Shown: piece after piece, positions 57,278-64,000 of the stretch
Layout: each line of letters opens with the position of its first letter
Numbering within the stretch: the first letter of the stretch is position 1
Assembly: GCA_017654935.2 (NCBI GenBank)
Contig: CM065684.1
Span: 58,575,756 to 58,639,755 of the forward strand
Reading direction: 5' to 3'
Source of the DNA: Phymorhynchus buccinoides
Lineage: Eukaryota > Mollusca > Gastropoda > Neogastropoda > Raphitomidae
DNA length: 64,000 nucleotides
Notes under the pieces: model-generated
Database searches by the model: none
What the model saw: only the letters and a program-made list of their open reading frames with translations
What the model was told of the DNA's origin: nothing
Position numbers and translations under genes: made by a program

Positions 57278-57283
57278 AAGAGC

Positions 57284-57619
57284 ACACACATTACATTATC
57301 AGTTTTCCAAGAAAGGGCTACACACGTCACCCTATTAGTTTTTCTTGGGTTCAGCTTCAATATCTAGGGTAAAATTAGGAGTAGCAAACAAAATAAAGAC
57401 CTAGTTCCGGGCTGGGGAGGGGCGGACTACAGGGAGCTGCCGGCAGCTACTAATTTTTCACGTTCGCCCCCAGCAAGCTGGGAACTAGCCGACCCTAGGC
57501 ATTCCATAAGGCAATTCCCAGGCCCCAACCAAAAGGACAAACAAGACAAATAAATTAGATCCCTAACTATTGGGGTTAAAAAAAAAATATAAAAATTGGG
57601 GATGAGGGTGAAGGGACTG
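57284..57619. other. Intron 1 sequence of the CGRRF1-like gene, no feature
   Basis: No gene or transposon structure recognised. Confidence 0.4.
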
Positions 57620-58150
57620 GGGTAGGGGCGCTTGTTGCAGGTTTCAGTGCTGGGTTGAGGCTGTGAGCTCAGCTGACGCTGGCTCTCCTCCAGGGTTTGG
57701 GATGTTGGTCCAGTTCAGGTGGTGTTGAAGCCTGGAGTCAAAGAGTGCCAGGGATGGTGCAGTGGCTACGCTTTCTGGGAGGCAGTTCCATTCAGGGATC
57801 GTGCAGGGGAAGAAGGTTCCCGGTCAGTACTGAGTTCGACATGATTTGATGTTGTACGCCTTGGAGTTGGTTTGGCGTCCACTTTTCTTCTGGCAGCTTG
57901 ATGTTGGGGCCTTGTTATGATTTTGAGGAGGCCGTTTCTGTGTTCGTACATGGTGGTTAACCAGGCCTTCATTCTTCTTTGCTGCAGTGCGGGCCAGGAG
58001 AGTTCTTCCAGCATACTGTCGACACTGGAGGTTGCCTTGTACTAAGTTGTAGTCCTGCATGGTCCACCTTGCCGCACGCCTCTGGACCTTCTCAATGGAG
58101 TTGATGCAGGTCTTTGTGGTGGGATCCCATACAGGACTAGTGTACTCTAG
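57620..58150 (-). pseudogene. LINE reverse transcriptase C-terminal fragment
   Basis: The minus strand encodes EYTSPVWDPTTK-like sequence, EKVQRRAARWTMQDYN, MLEELSWPALQQRR, WLTTMYEHRNGLLKI and, in a shifted frame, FFPCTIPEWNCLPESVA. This is the thumb/C-terminus of CR1-group RTs. Broken by frameshifts. Confidence 0.7.
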
Positions 58151-58169
58151 AACAGGTCGAACAAGTTTT

Positions 58170-58890
58170 AGTAATATATTAGTTATAAATGAGAAGGAAA
58201 AAAAATATGTAAGGAATTATATGAGTAGTTCTGATAAAATGAAAGACCAAGACCAGCTGCAAGTTGACCTCCACCACCTAGCGGACTGGGAGAAGAGCTA
58301 TGACATGGAATTTCATCCTGCAAAGTGCCAAGCGCTTGGTGTTAAACCTCTACCACAACACCTCCAGTCTAACGGACATGCTTTCTCAGTTAGGATGGCA
58401 GACACTTGAGTACCGCAGAAAGTCTACCAGGCTTACAATGCTTTATAAGATCTTGAACAGCATTGTCAAAGTCGACAACACCAGACTGAAGTCAGCTCCA
58501 ACTCGCTTAAGAAGATGACACAGCCGGCAACTATCCACCATCCAGTGCCAGATTGAATACAGGAGAAGTTCTTTCTTCCCGCACATTATCAAAGACTGGA
58601 ACTTGTTACCTGAGGAGGCTGTGTCTGCTTCTTCAGCTGGCTCGTTCTAGTCCTCCATCAAGATGCAAATTTCCCTCTCCCCCCCCCCCCCCCCCCCCCC
58701 TCTAGTTTAGGTGTTCCTGCCGACTCAGCATCACGTCGGGGGCTCGATCAGACTGGCTGGGTCATCTTCGTAGAGTAGGTTTTTGTTTTATTTTGCCTCT
58801 TTTTGATGCCCGACTTCGGACCTCTACCGCATATAGTATAAAATCAAACTGATGGTTGTGGATACTCAACGGTAGAAGAAAAAGAAGAAG
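58170..58890 (+). pseudogene. LINE RT C-terminal fragment and 3' end
   Basis: Encodes DQDQLQVDLHHLADWEKSYDMEFHPAKCQAL (RT motif D region), MLSQLGWQTLEYRR and RLTMLYKILNSIVKVD, then FFPHIIKDWNLLPEEAVS. The middle (hydrophobic core and YxxP stretch) is deleted. Ends with GAAGAAAAAGAAGAAG (58870-58888). A ~19 base poly-C tract lies at 58680-58699. Confidence 0.7.
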
Positions 58891-58899
58891 TTTCTAGGA

Positions 58900-59715
58900 C
58901 CAGGAGTCCCCTACAGTACTCGTACATCCTTCATGGGCACACCCTTGAGAACGTAAGGGAGATCACATATCCCCGGCATTAACATCAACAGTGAGATCTC
59001 CTGGGACTGCCACGTCAACAACATCAGTGCTAAGGCCAACAAAACCCTGGGTTTTCTCAGACGGAACTTAAAAATCAGTAGCACCACCATCAAGGAACGA
59101 GCTTACAAAGCCTTTGTGTGTCCCTTGCTTGAGTATGCCTGCTCCGCCTGGGACCCATACACAGAGGAGAACATTGGCAAGCTGGAGGTGGTCCAGCGTA
59201 GGGCTAGGACAGCACGATTTGTGCTCAACCAGTACAGGCCTGCATTAAGTGTGAGCACTATGCTCGAGAACATGGGCTGGGAATCAATGGAGAGCAGACG
59301 GCAGAGGACCAGGCTCTCTATGCTGCACAAGATCAGCACCAACGCTGTACACTGCCCGAATCTAAAAGCAAAGCTGGTGTCGCTTCCATCTCGGCAAAGG
59401 TGTGGTCACCACCTGCAGTTCAAGCTTATTCAGTGCCGAACGACCATCAGGGAGTGGAACGAACTGCGGCAATATTCTCTTGCAGCCTTCACTACTGATG
59501 TGCGTGGCGCGTCAGGGTTTGAGGCTGCACACCAGTAACCCACCAGCTTTCCCCCTCCTCCCCTATCCCCCGACCCTTGTTTCCTACCACCACCACTGCC
59601 AACTGGAATTTGTCCACCATCGGAACCCCTCTTTTTCAGTCTTTTTTTTCTCTCCAAAAGGTGCCAGAATGGTCAGCTCATTGACCGTGGGCCCTTAAGA
59701 GAAGAAGAAGGGGAT
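58900..59715 (+). pseudogene. Second CR1-type LINE 3' end
   Basis: Encodes ISWDCHVNNISAKANKTLGF-like text, RERAYKAFVCPLLEYACSAW (K-A in a second frame), KLEVVQRRARTARFV, MLENMGWESMESRRQRTRLS and REWNELRQYSLAAFTTDVRG, then a 3' region with GCCAGAATGGTCAGCTCATT and AGAAGAAGAAGG tail. Open from 59116 to 59538. Confidence 0.75.
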
Positions 59716-59895
59716 AGGGTTAGGAACATGTCAGATTTAATAACTTAATATTAGTAGTTTTTGAAGACATTTGCACACAATTTATGCGTCCCGTGATTGA
59801 GCACCATACCCGTAGCCTGGAGAATGTGAGATACAGGCCCATACTCCGAGCCTCTTCCCATTCTAAAAAATAAATACAATTTTACTTTCCCACAG

Positions 59896-60035
59896 GCTAA
59901 ACGGGGATCACTTTGGACGCTACCACAACGGAACCAACCAAGGGGAGTCCTCCCTGGCCTACCAGAAAGACATGACCTCCTTCAGTAACCCTTTCTTCCT
60001 CAGGCTGCCCAGTTCCAACGCTTCCAGTCTGGCAA
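59896..60035 (+). CDS. CGRRF1: CGRRF1-like gene, exon 2
   Basis: 46 codons plus one base each side. Encodes HFGRYHNGTNQGESSLAYQK, then DMTSFSNPFFLRLPSSNASS; the SNPF block aligns with the conserved NPF of CGRRF1. Acceptor TTTCCCACAG; donor GGCAA|GTAAGT. Two N-glycosylation sequons (NGT, NAS) are visible. Confidence 0.7.
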
Positions 60036-60930
60036 GTAAGTGCTGCAGTCATAGTGTTATTAGTGCGCTAGACAGGCATGTGTTTCCGATCAGCTAGCCA
60101 AGTTAGCAGAGTAAAGCTAGCAAAGATAGGGGAAAATAACCATCTTTTATGACCATTAAAAGACAGATTTAAGGGGAACAGGAGGATATGGTGGCAGTGG
60201 TCTAAGGAAGCAGGGTGTTCCTCCTTGCAGGATGTCCTGAATTGCAGGATTTTTAAATTGCCTAGAACCGCCATCACCAGATTATGAGAATTTGAGAAGT
60301 ACTCAACGATTTTCTTACACACACACTTGTACAGTAAAAAGGGCCTATATAAGCATTTGCTATATATATTCAAAGGAATGTAGCACTTGTACTAGTCTAG
60401 AGGGATGAAAAAAGAGCAGTAAATGTGTGTGTGTGTTCGCTGCCCCTTGCACTCCGCCGAGGCCGCTCCCTTGCAGGATTTTATTTATTTCCCAGGAGCA
60501 TCCATGCATACACAAACACAAACAGAGACCTCCTGAAATAACAAGGTGACCCTCTAAAAGTCTACAGCCATATTTTGTGCACGATTCTGCCCCCCTGGTT
60601 TAAAGGATAGAATTGAGTGTGTGTGACATTAAGTATGCTTATTGTCTTAACAGACGCTGCTGAAGTTCAATAGTTTAACTTAAGTCAATGTTTCCCCCCA
60701 CCCCCATCCCCTCTCCCAACGGAAGAAGATAATGGTGGGGGCAAGATTAGAAGCTGCCCGGTTGTTGAATGTAGCTTTTGATTTTGTGCTATTTTTAGTC
60801 AATTGCACGTTTTTAAGAATTTTTAGTGGTCCTTAACGGGGCAAATTCTATCAATTCATGTATTGTTTGAATCACTTCAATCACTAAAACCATTGACCGA
60901 TTGATTGTTAAATAGATCTTTTTTTCCCAG
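60036..60930. other. CGRRF1-like intron 2
   Basis: 895 bp without recognised repeat or gene. Confidence 0.5.
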
Positions 60931-61102
60931 AGGGTGTGTTGCTGGAGTTATCGTGCCTGGAGCCGTGTGAAGTGTATGTGTACTGGGGCGCCCTCATCAG
61001 CCCAGTGCATGCCGCTCTCCTCAAAACAGGGACAGATTTCACGGAAGACGCACGTACCCGCAGCTTGTGGAGAGACGACTGCTTGGCAACGGAAAGACAC
61101 AG
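60931..61102 (+). CDS. CGRRF1: CGRRF1-like gene, exon 3
   Basis: Encodes GVLLELSCLEPCEVYVYWGA, LISPVHAALLKTGTDFTEDA and RTRSLWRDDCLATERH. The SCLE...YWG segment is a strong match in spacing to the family. Acceptor TTTTTCCCAG; donor GACACAG|GTTTGT, exit phase 2. The last ~53 bases of this exon are the first copy of a four-fold tandem repeat that continues into the intron. Confidence 0.72.
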
Positions 61103-61640
61103 GTTTGTCTTGGCTTTTTTGCTTTGAAATTCCATCGGTGGAGGGAGTTAATTAAGAGAGAGTTCCTTCCCCTTATTCGCACGTACCCGCAGCTTGTGGA
61201 GAGACGACTGCTTGGCAACGGAAGGACACAGGTTTGTCTTGGCTTTTTTGCTTTGAAATTCCATCGTGATAATCATTGAAGGTGGAGGGAGTTAATTAAG
61301 AGAGAGTTCCTTCCCCTTATTCGCACGTACCCGCAGCTTGTGGAGAGACGACTGCTTGGCAACGGAAAGACACAGGTTTGTCTTGGCTTTTTTGCTTTGA
61401 AATTCCATTGTGATAATCAATGAAGAATTGAAGGTGGAGGGAGTTAATTAAGAGAGAGTTCCTTCTTATTATTTGCACGTACCCGCAGCTTGTGGAGAGA
61501 TGACTGCTTGGCAACAGAAAGACTCAGGTTTGTGGTGGCTTTTTTTGCTTTGACATTCCATCGTGATAATCAATGAAGAATTGAAGATGGAGGGAGTTAA
61601 TTAAGAGAGAGTTCCTTCCCCTTATTCATTTCGCTACAAT
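61050..61640 (+). repeat. Four tandem copies of an exon-3 end plus donor and intron start
   Basis: GCACGTACCCGCAG starts at 61050, 61179, 61323 and 61475 (spacing 129, 144 and 152 bp). Each copy carries the coding end, the donor CAG|GTTTGT and ~85 bp of intron (CTTTGAAATTCCAT, GAGGGAGTTAATTAAGAGAG). Copies 2-4 lie in intron 3. Each has a potential acceptor (TACCCGCAG) and donor 39 bp apart (for copy 2: 61193-61231), a multiple of three with no stop in phase. Confidence 0.85.
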
Positions 61641-61879
61641 CTCCTCTCCTAGCCTCACTATTTCAATCGAAGAATTGAGAGTTGATTTTATTTGGTTATT
61701 ATGAGGAATTGAATTTTTACATTTTGTGGTCATAAATTGGCAACAGAATGTTTCTTGAGCGGTTTCCAAAAAAAATCTGCTCTGAGTGGGTTTTTTCTTT
61801 TCTTTGTTTCATATAGTTAATAATTTCTTTAAAATGTTGAATTTCTGCACAGTGGTTTTTTACAATTTTTTTATTATGA

Positions 61880-62110
61880 TTTATGAGGGAAATGAACCAA
61901 CATGTGTGGCGGTACCATAGCCAATGAGGTTTAACCGAGGCGTGGCTACTGCTACGCCTATCTGTATTGTTAAAAAATCGGGACTTTACTAGTGTTGCAC
62001 TGCCCCTGGGCATTGCCTCCAGTATTGTTCCCACCATCTTTGTATCTACAAATGTCCCATATGTGTCTGTTCCAGACCGAGAGGACGTAAAACACCATTT
62101 TTCATTCATT
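61880..62110 (-). mobile_element. SINE-like repeat, reverse copy
   Basis: GCCAATGAGGTTTAACCGAGG, CTATCTGTATTGTTAAAAAATC, GGGCATTGCCTCCAGTATTG and GACGTAAAACACCATTTTTC: the complement of 53800-54020. Confidence 0.65.
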
Positions 62111-62142
62111 CACATGCTCCAAATTATGACTTATAAGAGTAC

Positions 62143-62283
62143 CATATTTTACGGACTATAAGGCGATACTTTGTTTTCCTAGACTGAGACCCCTGCACCT
62201 TATAATGTGACTGATAATATAGTAATAAAGAAAAATCTGAATTTTGTGTCAAAGTGCGCCTTGTAGTTCGTAAAGTACGGTAA
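62143..62283. mobile_element. Short MITE
   Basis: Inverted ends TACCATATTTTACGGACTATAAGGCG and CGCCTTGTAGTTCGTAAAGTACGGTA (first and last ~26 bp). No coding capacity. Confidence 0.7.
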
Positions 62284-62367
62284 GTCAGGGCCTTAAATAA
62301 CCCTATAATCCTGCGGAGTCACATTCCCCTTAGAAAAGAGCTTAGCTTTGTCCCGGGGGGGGGGGAA

Positions 62368-62393
62368 TACCATATTTTCTGATTATAAGGCGC

Positions 62394-62432
<39 letters not shown>

Positions 62433-62560
62433 TCCAAATTTTACACAAAATTCAGATGTAATTATATTGTCTTACTGTTTTTTCAGTCACATTATAAGGC
62501 GCAGGGGTCTCAGTCTAGGGAAGAAAAGTATCGCCTTATACTTTTGTTATAGTACAAAAA
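62368..62560. mobile_element. Related MITE, interrupted by poly-C
   Basis: Starts TACCATATTTTCTGATTATAAGGCGC and has ATCGCCTTATACTTTTGTTATAGTA at the other end. Internal CACATTATAAGGCGCAGGGG matches 62190-62205 in reverse. A ~31 base poly-C tract lies at 62395-62429, broken only by single bases. Confidence 0.6.
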
Positions 62561-63075
62561 TAATTTGGGGAGGGGGGGGGGGGCAATTTCACTGAGGTAT
62601 TTTTTCTAAAATAGTTTTGTTTTCACTAAATACCACACAAACAAACACACAAGTGCAAAGTGACATTATTTTATTAACGAGACAAAACAGAACATGTAAT
62701 ATTTCAACAAAAATGTCTTTTTCAAACAATATACATAACACAATACTTCCCCTCTTCACAGTCGAGCAGTCTCCAAATGATCACGTTTAGATAGAAAATA
62801 AAAAAATCATTGTTGTTGAATACAGTTCAGAAGCGTAGGAGGGAGGGAGAGTGGAGAGAGGGTGAAAGTTAGAAATAGCGAGTACAATCTCATCAATGGC
62901 AATGCTTGCAGTGAAAAAGAAGTGGGTGATTGAAAAAGGATAGTGGGGGGTGGAGTAAGACAAGAGTTGTAGGGGTTCACTAAGTGTATGTTTTTGTGGC
63001 AGCCGCTTTTCCTGCGACTGTACTTTGATGTTTGCCCGTCTCTTGGCACATGGTAACCTTTGATTTTTCTGACAG
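62561..63075. other. CGRRF1-like intron 3, right part
   Basis: No gene recognised. Poly-G at 62568-62583, otherwise AT-rich. Confidence 0.4.
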
Positions 63076-63235
63076 TTTTGACGCCCGAGGAAAGCACTCC
63101 CTCCACCTGCCCGTGCCGACAGAGGTCAGTGCCGAGGGGCTGGGCCCTCCCCCCAGACAGCGCTACCCCTGCGTGCTGGTGATGACCACCAGGAACAGCC
63201 CTGCTGCTGTTGGTCATGTGGAACACACTCATGTG
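63076..63235 (+). CDS. CGRRF1: CGRRF1-like gene, exon 4
   Basis: One base plus 53 codons, exit phase 0. Encodes FDARGKHSLHLPVPTEVSAE, then GLGPPPRQRYPCVLVMTT: the P-R-x-RYP block typical of CGRRF1. Acceptor TTTCTGACAG; donor CATGTG|GTAGGT. The next exons, including the RING, are outside the window. Confidence 0.72.
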
Positions 63236-63254
63236 GTAGGTGCAGTTGACTTTA

Positions 63255-63498
63255 TTAACGCTTTCACTGCCAGCCATTTTTTAGCAAAAAAAATTTCAAA
63301 CTTACCTGGGTAGAGACAAAAATCTGTCTGCAATACTGGGGATTCCTGTGTGACATATTGAAAGCAAGGCCTATCCTTACGTCCCAAAGTTAAGAGAATA
63401 GGGTCTTTGCATAACAGACCCTGATTTTATGCCTTTTAGTGACATGGGTGTAAAATCATTGTGGTGCAAAAATGCGACGTTGGCGGTGAAAGGGTTAA
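63255..63498. mobile_element. TTAA-flanked MITE
   Basis: Ends TTAACGCTTTCACTGCCA and TGGCGGTGAAAGGGTTAA, with TTAA at 63255-63258 and 63495-63498. piggyBac-type target site, ~244 bp, no transposase. It begins 20 bp into intron 4. Confidence 0.75.
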
Positions 63499-63529
63499 TT
63501 AATTATGGTCGACTCTTCTAGCTCCATGG

Positions 63530-64000
63530 GCAAAAATATTCGCTCAACACTATTCACTATGCTCCCACCAAATGCAAAGACATTCACTGCCAAGCACCCT
63601 GCCATGTGTTTGTAAGATATTCGCTCAACACTATTCACTATGCTCCCACCAAATGCAACGACATTCACTGCCAAGCACCCTGCCATGTGTTTGTAAGATA
63701 TTCGCTCAACACTATTCACTATGCTCCCACCAAATGCAAAGACATTCACTGCCAAGCACCCTGCCATGTGTTTGTAAGATATTCGCTCAACACTATTCAC
63801 TATGCTCCCACCAAATGCAAAGACATTCACTGCCAAGCACCCTGCCATGTGTTTGTAAGATATTCGCTCAACACTATTCACTATGCTCCCACCAAATGCA
63901 AAGACATTCACTGCCAAGCACCCTGCCATGTGTTTGTAAGATATTCGCTCAACACTATTCACTATGCTCCCACCAAATGCAAAGACATTCACTGCCAAGC
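63530..64000. repeat. 81 bp satellite, at least 5.7 copies, runs off the window
   Basis: ATTCGCTCAACACTATTCAC recurs every 81 bp (CGCTC at 63541, 63622, 63703, 63784, 63865 and 63946). Copies are almost identical. The unit is a multiple of three, so the minus strand stays open with a 27-residue repeat (VNVFAFGGSIVNSVER...); I do not regard this as a gene. Confidence 0.95.

Noticed and set aside
63530..64000. 167-residue repetitive protein on the minus strand
   Set aside because: Product of an 81 bp satellite; no unique flanking coding sequence.

Overview
The window is animal nuclear DNA. It has spliced genes with GT-AG introns, very long GA/CT, CA/GT and GAT microsatellites, and many eukaryotic transposons (Polinton, DIRS, Ty3/gypsy, CR1/L2-type LINEs, Tc1, tRNA-derived SINEs). 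Repeat style and the mix of elements suggest a marine invertebrate, most likely a mollusc such as a gastropod. That placement is inference; no ribosomal or mitochondrial marker is present.

Two host genes are visible, both running off the window. A GMC oxidoreductase (choline/glucose dehydrogenase-like, FAD enzyme) lies on the minus strand. Seven phase-matched coding exons at 23784-23913, 22422-22630, 20729-20918, 19528-19656, 11627-11748, 4020-4187 and 3462-3612 encode its first ~366 residues; the C-terminal half lies beyond the left edge. A probable CGRRF1 (cell growth regulator with RING finger domain 1) homologue lies on the plus strand. Four phase-matched exons at 55156-55265, 59896-60035, 60931-61102 and 63076-63235 are present; the RING exons lie beyond the right edge. 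The introns of both genes are full of transposons.

Region by region: 1-2.6 kb polypyrimidine minisatellite; 2.8-3.4 kb TTAA-flanked MITE; 4.3-10.8 kb a decayed DIRS-type (tyrosine recombinase) retrotransposon plus a miniature relative; 12.3-14.8 kb a LINE with a long, microsatellite-laden 3' region up to 18.4 kb; 19.7-22.2 kb SINEs and a dead Tc1 transposase; 22.7-28.7 kb five copies of a ~220 bp near-perfect palindrome; 24.3-26.3 kb duplicated GA-rich cassettes; 31.4-36.4 kb an intact Ty3/gypsy element with identical LTRs; 36.4-37.3 kb G-rich tandem repeats; 37.4-39.5 kb a decayed minus-strand LINE; 40.5-52.95 kb a Polinton-like element; 53-63.5 kb fragments of LINEs, SINEs, a hAT-like element and MITEs; 63.5 kb to the end an 81 bp satellite.

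The most interesting item is the Polinton-like element (40479-52951). It has ~230 bp terminal inverted repeats containing iterated motifs and a hairpin, a retroviral-type integrase, a protein-primed family B DNA polymerase, and a cassette of at least seven small genes, four with predicted membrane segments and one apparently spliced. I see no major or minor capsid protein, maturation protease or FtsK/HerA packaging ATPase. Two nearly identical Tc1 transposons sit in it in opposite orientation, each splitting a small gene at a TA dinucleotide with the reading frame continuing on the far side. Polymerase and integrase carry older stops and frameshifts, so this copy is dead.
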